From Actinomadura macrotermitis (lineage in GTDB: Bacteria; Actinomycetota; Actinomycetes; Streptosporangiales; Streptosporangiaceae), in contig NZ_WEGH01000001.1 in the NCBI RefSeq assembly GCF_009604375.1, positions 1,798,001 through 1,862,000 on the forward strand: a stretch of DNA of 64,000 bases. The letters run 5' to 3'. The number at the start of each line of letters is the position of its first letter. Within the stretch, counting starts at the first letter, position 1. Position numbers and translations under genes: made by a program. Of this stretch, positions 23,762 through 32,046 are shown piece by piece. Under the pieces are notes generated by a model. That model ran no database searches and was not told the DNA's origin. It was given only the letters and a program-made list of their open reading frames with translations.

Positions 23762-25234
23762 TCAGGCGGTGCCGCTCAGCCAGTCCAGCAGGAGGCGGGC
23801 GCCGAAGCCGGTGGCGCCCTTGGTGATCTCGGCGTCGTCGCCGGTGGCGCGGCCGGGGCCGGCGATGTCCAGGTGCGCCCAGGCGCGATCGCCGACGAAC
23901 TCGCGCAGGAACAGCGCGGCGGTGATCGCGCCACCGCCGTAGCCGCCGCGGCCGATGTTGTTGATGTCGGCCACGTCGGAGTCGATCGCGGCGCGGTAGT
24001 CCTCCACCAGCGGCAGCCGCCAGAGCGGCTCGCCCGCGGCGCGGCCGGCCTCGGTGAGCGCGTCGGCGAGGGCGTCGTCGTTGGCGAACAGCGCGCCGTG
24101 CCGCAGACCGAGCGCGACCTTGGCGGCGCCGGTCAGCGTCGCCACATCCACGATCACGTCGGGGTCCAGCTCGGCGTCGGCGTAGGCGAGCGCGTCGCCC
24201 AGCACCAGCCGGCCCTCGGCGTCGGTGTTGAGGACCTCGGAGGTGGTGCCGCCGAAGTGCGTGATCACGTCGCCGGGCCGCATCGACGAGCCCGACGGCA
24301 TGTTCTCCGCCGCCGCGACCAGCCCGGTGACCTTCGCCCGGACGCCGAGGTCGCGCAACGCACCCATGACCGCGATGACGACGCCGCCGCCCGCCATGTC
24401 GGTCTTCATGAGCTTCATGTTGTCGTTGGGCTTCAGGGACAGGCCGCCGCTGTCGAAGGTGATGCCCTTGCCGACGAGCACGACGTGCCGGTCGGCGTCG
24501 CCCGGGTCATAGGAGATCTCGATCAGCCGGGGCGGGCGGGGCGAGCCGGCGCCGACCGCCAGCAGGCCGCCGAAGCCGCCCTCGGCGAGCTCCTTCTCGT
24601 CGCGCACCCGGACCGTCAGCCCGGCGCCGCCGGCGAGCCGCGAAGCCCGCTCGGCCAGCCAGGACGGGTCCTTCTCGCCCGACGGGGTGTTGGCGAGGTC
24701 GCGGGCCAGGGCGGTGGCGCCGGCGCGGGCGACGCCGCGCGCGAGGGCCTGCTCACCGGCGGCGGGGCCGGCCTCGGTCAGCACGATCAGCTCACCGAGC
24801 GGGCCCTTGTCGGGCGGAGAACCGCCAGCTCCGTGCCGGGAAGACACTGTGAAGGTGTAGGAGGCGAGCAACGCGCCTTCGACGAAGGCGGCCAGGTCGC
24901 CGTCCGGCACCCCGGCCGCGAGGGAGGCGCGGCCCTTGCCGCGCCTGGCGACCGCCGCGCCCGCCTTGCGCAGGTCCGCGGGTCCGGCGTCGCCGACGCC
25001 GTACAGCAGCAGCTCGCGGATCTCCCCGCCGACCCGGACGGGGGTGGAGACGATCTCGCCGGGCTCGCCCTTGGCCTTGTGCAGGCCGAGCAGCTCGTCC
25101 AGGGTGAACGGCAGCTCCGCGGCGATCTCGGCGGCGGGGGCCGCCGGGCCGGAGCGGACCGGTACCGCGTAGACCTCCGCGGGCACCTGCGAGAGGCGTC
25201 CGTCGGCGGCGCGCACCCGCGTCTCGATCGGCAT
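23762..25234 (-). CDS. pepA: Leucyl aminopeptidase (M17)
   Basis: 490 aa, normal for the family. The catalytic C-terminal domain shows VGKGITFDSGGLSLKP (first metal-binding Lys/Asp, about 260-275), MKTDMAGGG with Asp, the family signature NTDAEGRLVLGDAL (about 344-357) and a Glu in the same stretch. It removes N-terminal amino acids from peptides using two metal ions and is cytoplasmic. It is a single gene ended by a strong terminator. DUF3117 lies upstream on the same strand. Confidence 0.95.
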   Translation of the reverse strand: MPIETRVRAADGRLSQVPAEVYAVPVRSGPAAPAAEIAAELPFTLDELLGLHKAKGEPGEIVSTPVRVGGEIRELLLYGVGDAGPADLRKAGAAVARRGKGRASLAAGVPDGDLAAFVEGALLASYTFTVSSRHGAGGSPPDKGPLGELIVLTEAGPAAGEQALARGVARAGATALARDLANTPSGEKDPSWLAERASRLAGGAGLTVRVRDEKELAEGGFGGLLAVGAGSPRPPRLIEISYDPGDADRHVVLVGKGITFDSGGLSLKPNDNMKLMKTDMAGGGVVIAVMGALRDLGVRAKVTGLVAAAENMPSGSSMRPGDVITHFGGTTSEVLNTDAEGRLVLGDALAYADAELDPDVIVDVATLTGAAKVALGLRHGALFANDDALADALTEAGRAAGEPLWRLPLVEDYRAAIDSDVADINNIGRGGYGGGAITAALFLREFVGDRAWAHLDIAGPGRATGDDAEITKGATGFGARLLLDWLSGTA

Positions 25235-25281
25235 GGTCGGTGGTCCCCCCGGTGGTGTTGCGGTTCAGCGTGGGCGGCGCG

Positions 25282-25302
25282 GGTCCCGGGCTCGCCGGGA
25301 CC
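25282..25302 (-). terminator. Hairpin after the DUF3117 gene
   Basis: An 8 bp perfect stem GGTCCCGG/CCGGGACC has a 5 base loop. It lies 28 bases beyond the DUF3117 stop and upstream of pepA. No T-tract follows, so termination is plausible but unproven. Confidence 0.45.
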
Positions 25303-25329
25303 TGCACCGCGTCCTAGGGCACGAGGCCG

Positions 25330-25497
25330 TCAGCCCACGACCTGCTTGAGGGCGTCGCCGAGGTCCTTGGCCTCATCAGGGGTCAGCTCGACCACCAGAC
25401 GGCCGCCGCCCTCCAGCGGGACCCGCATGACGATGCCGCGCCCCTCCTTGGTCACTTCGAGCGGACCGTCTCCCGTCCGCGGCTTCATCGCCGCCAT
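25330..25497 (-). CDS. DUF3117 small protein
   Basis: 55 aa. The whole protein matches DUF3117: MAAMKPRTGDGPLEVTKEGR at the N-terminus, then IVMRVPLEGGGRLVVELTPD and EAKDLGDALKQVVG. It is highly conserved across actinobacteria (M. tuberculosis Rv1211 as I recall, next to tagA). Function is unknown. A GGAAGGGG lies upstream of the ATG. It is divergent from the crotonase gene, with about 270 bases between. Confidence 0.93.
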   Translation of the reverse strand: MAAMKPRTGDGPLEVTKEGRGIVMRVPLEGGGRLVVELTPDEAKDLGDALKQVVG

Positions 25498-25770
25498 GCG
25501 TGCATCCCCTTCCTGCCTAGGGCCGCGTGGGGCCTCCGGGCACCGTTGGCCGCGTGGCCGCCTGTCGCATCCGCGTCATCAGTAGTGGTCCATTATCTCG
25601 TGTTCCGGGCGCGAAGTGGTAACGATCAGCATCCAGATCGGGCGAACAGGGCCTGCACCGGCCTCCTGCCACGCCGTTCCCGGACGCGCGGGGGGTGCGG
25701 CACTTGCCCGGCGCACCCCGTTTCGCCGATCGTTGCCGGGGAGCGTCCCGAACAGATTGCGAGGACAACG

Positions 25771-26556
25771 GTGTCTGAGAGCGTGCGGTACGACCTGGCC
25801 GGCGATGTGGCGATCATCACATTGAACCGGCCGGAGGCGATGAACTCGCTGACCGACGAGATGAAGGTCGCGCTGCGGGCGGCGGTGGAGCGGGCGGCGG
25901 CCGACCAGGGCGCCCGCGCGGTGCTGCTGACCGGGGAGGGACGGGCGTTCTGCGCGGGCCAGGACCTGCGCACCCACGCCGACCACCTCGCGGCGGGCCG
26001 GGGCCTGAACGGCACGGTGCGCGAGCACTACAACCCGATCGTGGAGACCATCGCCACGATGGCCAAGCCGGTGGTGGCGGGCGTGAACGGCGTCGCGGCC
26101 GGGGCCGGGATGTCGCTGGCGCTCGCCTGCGACCTCGTGGTGGCCTCGGAGAAGGCCTCGTTCGCCACCGCCTTCACCAGGATCGGCCTGGCGCCCGACA
26201 GCGGCCTGTCGTGGACGCTGCAGCGCCTGGCCGGCCGCGCCAAGGCCGCCGAGCTGCTGCTGCTCGCCGAGCCCGTCAAGGCGCCGCGGGCGCTGGAGCT
26301 CGGGCTGATCACCGAGGTCGTGCCGGCGGACGAGCTGCCCGCGGCGGCGCTGCGGCTCGCCCAGCGGCTCGCGGCGGGCCCGACCGCCTCCTACGCCGCC
26401 GTCAAAGCCGCCCTGAACCACGCCGCGACGAGCGACCTGCCCGCCGCGCTGGAGCAGGAGGCCGTGCTGCAGGACGAGCTGGCCCGCACCGCCGACCACC
26501 GCAACGCCACCGAGGCGTTCCTGAAGAAGGAGCAGCCGGTCTTCGAGGGCCGCTAG
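25771..26556 (+). CDS. Enoyl-CoA hydratase/isomerase (PaaG-like)
   Basis: 261 aa. The crotonase fold shows AIITLNRPEAMNSLTDEM, the oxyanion-hole segment GRAFCAGQDL (about 57-66) and NGVAAGAGMSLALACDLVVAS (about 107-127). IGLAPDSGLSWTLQRL follows near 139; the Asp in that motif, rather than Glu, is the PaaG/isomerase pattern. It should isomerise or hydrate an enoyl-CoA; no paa cluster is present, so the pathway is open. A GAGGA five bases before the GTG at 25771 supports the start. It converges on the TudS-DUF1722 gene with a shared CTAG. Confidence 0.88.
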   Translation: MSESVRYDLAGDVAIITLNRPEAMNSLTDEMKVALRAAVERAAADQGARAVLLTGEGRAFCAGQDLRTHADHLAAGRGLNGTVREHYNPIVETIATMAKPVVAGVNGVAAGAGMSLALACDLVVASEKASFATAFTRIGLAPDSGLSWTLQRLAGRAKAAELLLLAEPVKAPRALELGLITEVVPADELPAAALRLAQRLAAGPTASYAAVKAALNHAATSDLPAALEQEAVLQDELARTADHRNATEAFLKKEQPVFEGR

Positions 26557-27515
26557 CGGGGCGCGAGGGCCGCCGGGAAGGGCTCGAAGTAGGTCTGGGC
26601 GTCCAGGTAGGCGATGTCCTCGCCCCGGGCGTGGTGCCGCAGCAGGGCCATCGGGACCTCCAGCGGCACCTCGCCCCGCCCGTACGCCTCGATGACGCCG
26701 GTGATGTCGTGGCGGCGGGCGTCGTCCAGCACCCGGCTCATCGGGCTGTAGACGTGCATCAGCGCGTTCACGTGCCGGCCGCGCGGGGGCCGGTGCGCGA
26801 ACGCGGCGGCGAAGACCTCGGTGTAGTCGGCCGCCAGCTCGGCCCGGGGCCGGTCGCCCGCCCGCGCCACGATCCGCCCCGCCGCCCGGTAGCCCTCCGG
26901 GTCGTGCGCCAGCATCTGCAGCTTGTGCGCGGAGTGGAAGGCGACCAGGTCGCGCGGCGCCCAGTCCCCCTCGAACAGCGCGCGCAGCCGGGCGTGGGCG
27001 AAGATCCGGGTGAGGAAGTGGGTGCGCAGCACCGGGTCGTTCAGCCGCCCGTCCTCCTCGATCGGCAGGGCCGGGCGCAGCTCGGCCAGGCGGGCCGCGA
27101 AGATCCCGGCGCCGCGCCGGTCGACCGGCATGTCCTTGCGGTAGCGCGACACCCCGCGCGGGCCGCAGCTCGGCGAGCGGGACTTCAGCACCCAGCCGTC
27201 CAGGTCCGGCAGCGCCGCCGCGCGCCGCTCGGCCAGCTCCGTCATGGCGGCGGTGTGGTCGTGCGCCCGGTCCTTGGTGGTGAGGCGGGGCTCGCCGGTG
27301 TCGGTGGTCAGCCGCAGCGTGGGCCGGGGCGCGCCGAGCCCGATCTCCATCTCCGGGCAGACCTGGACCCAGTCGACGTACCCGGCCAGTTCGTCGGTGA
27401 GGAAGCGGTGGCGGCTGTGGCCGCCGTTGTAGCGGACCGGTTCGCCGAGCAGGCAGCTGGACACCGCCACCTTCGGCCGCGGCACGGCCTGCCGCGGGAT
27501 CGGCTGGATGAGCAT
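26553..27515 (-). CDS. DUF523 (TudS-like) - DUF1722 fusion protein
   Basis: 320 aa. The N-terminal DUF523 domain (about 13-150) keeps three cysteines, in SSCLLGEPVRYNGG (C21), VQVCPEMEIGL (C53) and SRSPSCGPRGV (about C117). In thiouracil desulfidase TudS the equivalent three hold a 4Fe-4S cluster. The C-terminal DUF1722 (YbgA) domain (about 175-310) contains FHSAHKLQMLAHDP and NALMHVYSPMSRVL. It lies 25 bases downstream of litS on the same strand in a light and DNA-repair cluster. A role in removing damaged or thiolated bases is inference. Confidence 0.85.
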   Translation of the reverse strand: MLIQPIPRQAVPRPKVAVSSCLLGEPVRYNGGHSRHRFLTDELAGYVDWVQVCPEMEIGLGAPRPTLRLTTDTGEPRLTTKDRAHDHTAAMTELAERRAAALPDLDGWVLKSRSPSCGPRGVSRYRKDMPVDRRGAGIFAARLAELRPALPIEEDGRLNDPVLRTHFLTRIFAHARLRALFEGDWAPRDLVAFHSAHKLQMLAHDPEGYRAAGRIVARAGDRPRAELAADYTEVFAAAFAHRPPRGRHVNALMHVYSPMSRVLDDARRHDITGVIEAYGRGEVPLEVPMALLRHHARGEDIAYLDAQTYFEPFPAALAPR

Positions 27516-27540
27516 GGTCTCCCCCTGTCGTGAAGGCGGC

Positions 27541-28071
27541 TCAGGCCCCGAGCAGGACGCCGAGGCGGCGCAGGCCGCGCGCCGTGCGCGCCTTGACGGT
27601 GCCGAGCGGGGCGCCGAGCCGCCGCGCGATCTCCCGCTGGCCGAGGTCCCCGTAGTAGGCGAGCACGAGCGCCTCGCGCTGCGCCGCGGGCAGCGCGGCG
27701 AGCGCCCGCCGCACGTCCTGGCGGCGGGCGATCCGGTCGGCGGCGTCCGGCGCGGGGCGCTCGGTCGCCGCGGTGAGCGGCAGCGCCGGCGGCGGCAGCG
27801 CGCGCAGGTGGTCGACGGCGCGGCGGCGGGCGATGGTGAGCGCCCACGCCTCCAGGCCGCGGTCCGGGTCGAACCGGTCCCGGCAGCGCCACAGTTCCAG
27901 CAGCACCGACTGGATCACGTCGTCGACCAGGTCGGGCGGCACCCGGTGGCGCAGGAAGCGGCGCAGCGCCGGGCCGAGCGCGGCCTGGCACTCGGCGAGC
28001 GCGTCCTCCTCGCCGCGCGCGAGCCGCCGCGCCGCGCCCGCTGTGGCCGTCGTGGCCGCCCGCCGCTCCAT
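27541..28071 (-). CDS. litS: ECF sigma factor of the light-response locus (LitS-like)
   Basis: 176 aa. Regions 2 (VPPDLVDDVIQSVLLELWRCRDRFDPDRGLEAWALTIARRRAVDHLR) and 4 (LPAAQREALVLAYYGDLGQREIARRLGAPLGTVKARTARGLRRL) make a minimal ECF sigma factor with no extra domain. It is placed between a B12-binding MerR regulator and TudS-DUF1722, opposite a photolyase. In Streptomyces the LitR-LitS pair controls light-induced genes, so this is the likely equivalent. The name rests on context. Confidence 0.8.
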   Translation of the reverse strand: MERRAATTATAGAARRLARGEEDALAECQAALGPALRRFLRHRVPPDLVDDVIQSVLLELWRCRDRFDPDRGLEAWALTIARRRAVDHLRALPPPALPLTAATERPAPDAADRIARRQDVRRALAALPAAQREALVLAYYGDLGQREIARRLGAPLGTVKARTARGLRRLGVLLGA

Positions 28072-28100
28072 CGCGTTCCCCCCGCCGAAAACCTCTTCAA

Positions 28101-28111
28101 AACTTGTTCAT
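28101..28111 (-). promoter_or_regulatory. Possible LitR/CarH half site before litS
   Basis: ATGAACAAGTT on the minus strand matches the loose nTnnACAnnTn pattern I recall for CarH/LitR sites. It lies 30 bases upstream of the litS start in an AT-rich patch. Only one copy is seen, so it is weak. Confidence 0.3.
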
Positions 28112-28161
28112 AGTCCGGTTCGCGGGCGCGCGCAACCCACGCGGGGCAATGAGCAGGGAGA

Positions 28162-29058
28162 TCAGTCCAGGCCGAGGGCGGCGCGGGCCGCGGCGACGGC
28201 GCCGGCGTAGGTGCGCACCCGGCGCGTCCCGGCGGGCAGGGCGCCGTCCGCCCAGCCGGGCCCGCCGACGATCAGCCGCAGCGCCGGGCGGGTGCCCGGC
28301 AGGTCCGCCAGCGGCCGGGGATCGCCGGTCTCCGCCGTCGACGACCAGACGAACACCGCCGCCGGGCCGGTGCGGCGGATCGCGCCCGCGAGCGCCGGAT
28401 AGGGCACCCGGGCGCCGAGCACCCGCACCTCCAGGCCCTCCTGCGCGAGCCCGGCGCCGAGCGCCTGCACCGGCAGGCTGTGCTGCTCCTCGGGGGCGCA
28501 GGCGAGCAGCACCGGCCGGGTCGTCACCGGCGGCCCCGCCGCCGCGGCCACCGCGGCGAGCGCGCCCAGCACGCAGTCCGACAGCAGGTGCTCCACCTCG
28601 ACCGGGACTCCGCCCGCGGCCTGCCGCGCGCCGATCTCGATCAGCGCCGGGGCGAGCAGCCCCGGCCAGGCGCCCGCGACGCCGTCGCGGTCCAGCGCGT
28701 CCCGGACGAGCCGCCGCATCGCGGCGGCGTCCATCGCCGCCGCGGCCCGCACCAGCGCCCGGACCGCGGGCGCCTCCCCCGCCGGGACGGCCGCGGCCGG
28801 CGGCGCGGGCGGCGCGGCCAGCTCGCCGGGTCCGGCGGCGCGCGCCGCGCGGGCGGCCTCCTCCGGCGGGACGCCGCCGAGGATGAGCCGCTGCATCAGC
28901 TCCAGGCGGGCCACGTCGGTCTCGTCGTAGCGGCGGTGGCCGCCGGCGGTGTGCCGGCTCGGCGCGATCCGGTAGCGGCGCTCCCAGGTGCGCAGCGTCG
29001 AGGGCGCGACGCCGAGCCGGCGCGCGACCGCGCCGACCCCGAGCCCCATACCGGTCAC
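28162..29058 (-). CDS. litR: MerR-family regulator with B12-binding domain (LitR/CarH-like)
   Basis: 298 aa from a GTG at 29058 preceded by GGAGG. A MerR winged helix (about 7-70, GAVARRLGVAPSTLRTWERRYRIAPSRHTAGGHRRY) is followed by a four-helix and Rossmann B12 module. The lower-ligand motif E-x-H-x2-G appears as EQHSLP (His193 kept, final Gly replaced by Pro). The adenosyl-capping W-x9-EH motif keeps Glu156-His157, but the Trp position is Gln146. CarH/LitR proteins repress light genes in the dark through adenosylcobalamin. It is divergent from the photolyase gene. Confidence 0.87.
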   Translation of the reverse strand: MTGMGLGVGAVARRLGVAPSTLRTWERRYRIAPSRHTAGGHRRYDETDVARLELMQRLILGGVPPEEAARAARAAGPGELAAPPAPPAAAVPAGEAPAVRALVRAAAAMDAAAMRRLVRDALDRDGVAGAWPGLLAPALIEIGARQAAGGVPVEVEHLLSDCVLGALAAVAAAAGPPVTTRPVLLACAPEEQHSLPVQALGAGLAQEGLEVRVLGARVPYPALAGAIRRTGPAAVFVWSSTAETGDPRPLADLPGTRPALRLIVGGPGWADGALPAGTRRVRTYAGAVAAARAALGLD

Positions 29059-29120
29059 CGTGCCACCTCCCCGCCGGGCAAACCCTAGGCCCCTCAGGGA
29101 AATCGCGGGCGGATCGCGTG

Positions 29121-29134
29121 CCGGTTGCAACCGG
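29121..29134. promoter_or_regulatory. Perfect 14 bp palindrome in the litR-photolyase gap
   Basis: CCGGTTGCAACCGG is a perfect palindrome between the divergent litR (start 29058) and photolyase (start 29163) genes. It may be an operator for either promoter. A chance GC-rich palindrome cannot be excluded. Confidence 0.4.
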
Positions 29135-29162
29135 AGGCGGGTCCGGCCGCGAATACCGGCCG

Positions 29163-30485
29163 ATGGACACCTCGGTCATGCTGTTCACCCGCGACCTGCG
29201 GGTGCGCGACAACCCCGCCCTCGCCGCCGCGTGCCGCGCGCGCCGCGTCGTCCCGCTGTTCGTGTTCGACGACGCCCTGCTGGCCCGCTCGCCCAACCGC
29301 GCCCGCTTCCTGGTGGACGCGCTGGCCGACCTGCGCGCGACGCTGCGCGGCCTCGGCGGCGGGCTGCTGCTGCGGCACGGCGACCCGGCCGAGGAGGCGG
29401 TGCGCGCGGCCCGGGAGGCCGGCGCCGAGAAGATCTTCCTGGCCGGCGACGTCAGCCGGTACGCCGCCCGCCGCCTCGCCCGGCTGGAGCGGCTGGCGGC
29501 CGGGGAGCGCGTCGGGGTCGAGACGCATCCGGGCGTCACGGTCGTGCCGCCCGGCGCGGTCACCCCGGCGGGCGGCGACCACTACCGGGTGTTCTCGCCG
29601 TACTGGAAGGCGTGGAGCGCTGCCCCGTGGCGCTCCCCGGCCCCGGCGCCGCGCCGCCTCCAGCCGGTCGACCTGTCCGACGGCGCCGCGCTGGAGGCGA
29701 TCGCGGAGCGGTTCGCCGCGGGCGCCTCCCCCGAACCGCCCGAGGGCGGCGAGACGGCGGGCCGCCGGCGGCTGCGCGCCTGGCTGCGCGACGGCCTGGC
29801 CCATTACGGCGACGACGACCTGGCGGCGGACCGCACCTCGCGGCTCGGCCCCTACCTGCGCTTCGGCTGCGTTTCGCCGCTGGAGGTGGCGGCGGCCGCG
29901 CGCCGCGACGACGGCGAGCCGTTCGCCCGCCAGCTCGCCTGGCGCGACTTCTTCTACCAGGCCACCGCCGCCTTCCCCGGCCTCGGGCACACCGACTACC
30001 GGCCGCGCCGCGCCCCCTGGCACGACGACGCCGACGCCCTGGCCGCCTGGCGCGAGGGCCGCACCGGCTTCCCGATCGTGGACGCCGGGATGCGCCGGCT
30101 CCTGCGCGAGGGCCGGATGCACAACCGGGCCCGGATGATCACCGCGTCGTTCCTGACCCGGAACCTGCTGATCGACTGGCGGGCCGGGCTGGCGCACTTC
30201 GACGCGCTGCTGGTGGACGGCGACCTGCCGAACGACGCGGGCAACTGGCAGTGGGTCGCCGGCACCGGGCACGACACCCGCCCGAACCGGGTGCTGAACC
30301 CGCTGCGGCAGGCCGCCCGGTTCGACCCGGACGGCGCCTACGTCCGCGCCTGCATCCCGGAGCTGGCGGGCGTGGCGGCCCCGCTCGTGCACCGCCCCTG
30401 GGAGCTGCCCGCCGAGAGGCGGCGCGGCTACCCCGCCCCCATCCTGGACGTCCGGGACGGCAAGGTGGTGAGCCCGGCGCCCTAG
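29163..30485 (+). CDS. phr: Deoxyribodipyrimidine photolyase
   Basis: 440 aa. The N-terminal antenna domain starts TSVMLFTRDLRVRDNPALAAAC. The FAD domain carries RLGPYLRFGCVSPLEV, FARQLAWRDFFYQ and GFPIVDAGMRRLLREGRMHNRARMITASFL. The signature DLPNDAGNWQWVAGTGHDTRPNRVLNP follows near 355-380. It repairs cyclobutane pyrimidine dimers in DNA with blue light. An upstream in-frame GTG at 29118 is possible, but the ATG gives the family N-terminus. Placement opposite litR suggests light-controlled expression. Confidence 0.94.
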   Translation: MDTSVMLFTRDLRVRDNPALAAACRARRVVPLFVFDDALLARSPNRARFLVDALADLRATLRGLGGGLLLRHGDPAEEAVRAAREAGAEKIFLAGDVSRYAARRLARLERLAAGERVGVETHPGVTVVPPGAVTPAGGDHYRVFSPYWKAWSAAPWRSPAPAPRRLQPVDLSDGAALEAIAERFAAGASPEPPEGGETAGRRRLRAWLRDGLAHYGDDDLAADRTSRLGPYLRFGCVSPLEVAAAARRDDGEPFARQLAWRDFFYQATAAFPGLGHTDYRPRRAPWHDDADALAAWREGRTGFPIVDAGMRRLLREGRMHNRARMITASFLTRNLLIDWRAGLAHFDALLVDGDLPNDAGNWQWVAGTGHDTRPNRVLNPLRQAARFDPDGAYVRACIPELAGVAAPLVHRPWELPAERRRGYPAPILDVRDGKVVSPAP

Positions 30486-30493
30486 GGCGCCCC

Positions 30494-31069
30494 TCAGCGG
30501 CAGGCGCCGCGCCGGTGGCAGCCGGTGAGGTGGTCGTCGACCAGCCCGCACGCCTGCATCAGCGCGTAGGCGGTGGTCGGGCCGACGAACCGGAAACCGT
30601 GCCCCTTCAGCTCCTTGGCCAGCGCCGTGGAGGCGGGCGTGGACGCCGGGACGTCGGCCAGGCTCTCCGGCGCGGGCGCGCCGGGGTCGGCGTACTTCCA
30701 GATCGTCGCGGCGAGCCCGCCCGGCAGCTCCAGCGCCGCGCGGGCGTTGCCGATCGCCGCGGCGATCTTGGCGCGGTTGCGGACGATCGCGGCGTCGTCC
30801 ATCAGCCGGGCCACGTCGTCAGGGCCGAACGCGGCGACCTTCGCCATGTCGAACCCGGCGAACGCGGCGCGGAACCCCTCGCGTTTGCGCAGGATCGTCA
30901 GCCACGACAGGCCCGACTGGAACGCCTCCAGGCAGAGCCGCTCGTACAGGCCCTGGTCGTCGCGGACCGGGCAGCCCCACTCCTCGTCGTGATAGGCCAC
31001 GTATTCGGGGGCCGACAGCCCCCACGGGCAGCGGCCCAGCCCGTCCTCGCCGACGATCGCGATGCTCAC
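30494..31069 (-). CDS. tag: DNA-3-methyladenine glycosylase I
   Basis: 191 aa. Family motifs: RCPWGLSAPEYVAYHDEEWGCPVRDD (about 13-38), LCLEAFQSGLSWLTILRKREGFRAAFAGFD (about 45-74, with the base-recognition Glu/Trp), FVGPTTAYALMQACGLVDDH and the C-terminal zinc ligands in HLTGCHRR. It excises 3-methyladenine from alkylated DNA. It converges on the photolyase gene, so two direct or base-excision repair genes sit side by side. The downstream SRPBCC gene runs the same way with a 9 base gap at its upstream side. Confidence 0.94.
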   Translation of the reverse strand: MSIAIVGEDGLGRCPWGLSAPEYVAYHDEEWGCPVRDDQGLYERLCLEAFQSGLSWLTILRKREGFRAAFAGFDMAKVAAFGPDDVARLMDDAAIVRNRAKIAAAIGNARAALELPGGLAATIWKYADPGAPAPESLADVPASTPASTALAKELKGHGFRFVGPTTAYALMQACGLVDDHLTGCHRRGACR

Positions 31070-31078
31070 CCGCCGTTC

Positions 31079-31528
31079 CTACCGCACGCCACCGACAGAA
31101 CGCGCCGCGAGGCGGCTGAGGCGCCGCAGCCCGAGCCCCATGAAAGCCCGCACGACCGGCCCGGCGACCAGCCAGCCGGCCCGTCCGAGCGGCCCGAGCG
31201 GCAGCTCGACCAGCTCGGCCCACACGATGCGGCTGCCGCCGTCCGGCAGCGGCTCGACCCGGAACCACGCCTCGCCGCGCACCACGCGCCCGGTGTGGCG
31301 GACCGCGACCCGGCGGCCCGGCCGCCAGTCGGTGATGACCATGGTGTCGAGGAACCCCAGCGGGCCGACGCCGGTCCACCCCCGCACCTCCGCGCCGTGC
31401 CCCCGGCCGCCCTCGGCGCGGGTGAACGGCATCCACTCGTCGTGCCGGGGCCAGTCGGTCAGCACCGCGAACACCCGCTCGGCGGACGCCGGGCCGCTCG
31501 CCTCGGCGTGCACGGCCACCCGGCTCAT
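31079..31528 (-). CDS. SRPBCC (START-like) family protein
   Basis: 149 aa. It follows the polyketide-cyclase/SRPBCC pattern: VAVHAEASGPASAERVFAVLTDWPRHDEWMPFT, then beta strands TMVITDWRPGRRVAVRHTGRVVRGEAWFRVEPL and a long C-terminal helix. It probably binds a hydrophobic ligand. The ATG at 31528 overlaps the stop of the upstream membrane-protein gene (ATGA), so the two are coupled. No substrate can be assigned. Confidence 0.8.
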   Translation of the reverse strand: MSRVAVHAEASGPASAERVFAVLTDWPRHDEWMPFTRAEGGRGHGAEVRGWTGVGPLGFLDTMVITDWRPGRRVAVRHTGRVVRGEAWFRVEPLPDGGSRIVWAELVELPLGPLGRAGWLVAGPVVRAFMGLGLRRLSRLAARSVGGVR

Positions 31529-31896
31529 TCGTCCTCCTCGCGTTCCACCTTGGTCAGCTCGACCGGCTCGTCCCACGGCAGCGGCGGCGGTTCCTCCCGC
31601 CCGCCGGCGCGCAGCTCGGCGAGCTGCCGCTCCAGCGCGGTCACCTGCGCGTCGCGCTCGGCGAGGGAGTACGCCATGCGCCGCATCGCCTCGTCGGTGA
31701 AGGCCGGGTTGTAGCCCCACAGCGAGTGCGGCGGCCGCAGCTCCGCCGCCTCCGCGCCGGTCAGCGGCCGCCCGCTGAACGGCGGCAGCGGCACGTGGTC
31801 GGGCTGGATGCCGGCCAGCTCGCCGCCCTTGCCCATGGCGAGGGCCACGACGGCGCCCAGCACGGCCAGCCCCGCCAGGACGAAGACCACGACCAC
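31525..31896 (-). CDS. Small membrane protein with coiled-coil region
   Basis: 123 aa from a GTG at 31896, chosen because AAGGAG lies six bases upstream; an ATG 24 codons further up would add a charged stretch before the membrane helix. One N-terminal helix (VVVVFVLAGLAVLGAVVALAMG) is followed by a conserved-looking PPHSLWGYNPAFTDEAMRRMAYSLAERDAQVTALERQLAEL region with heptad spacing. This DivIVA/septum-like layout is only suggestive. It is coupled to the SRPBCC gene. Confidence 0.7.
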   Translation of the reverse strand: MVVVFVLAGLAVLGAVVALAMGKGGELAGIQPDHVPLPPFSGRPLTGAEAAELRPPHSLWGYNPAFTDEAMRRMAYSLAERDAQVTALERQLAELRAGGREEPPPLPWDEPVELTKVEREEDE

Positions 31897-32001
31897 GATC
31901 GGCTCCTTCTGCCTGCGTCTCCACCTGTATGCGTCTCCGCAAGACGATCGTGCCACGGCCAAGGTCATGAAGCCGCATCCGACCGGCCGCCCGGACGCGA
32001 A

Positions 32002-32033
32002 CGAGCCCGTCCCCCGCGCCGGGGACGGGCTCG
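32002..32033 (-). terminator. Hairpin terminator after phoX
   Basis: A 13 bp perfect stem CGAGCCCGTCCCC/GGGGACGGGCTCG with a 6 base loop lies 14 bases beyond the phoX stop. It also lies upstream of the next minus-strand gene, which it insulates. Confidence 0.75.
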
Positions 32034-32046
32034 CGGGCGCCTCCGG

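Noticed and set aside
22121-25585. An 1154-codon plus-strand frame
   Set aside because: It runs opposite the molybdopterin oxidoreductase, pepA and DUF3117 genes, which have clear family motifs; this frame has none.
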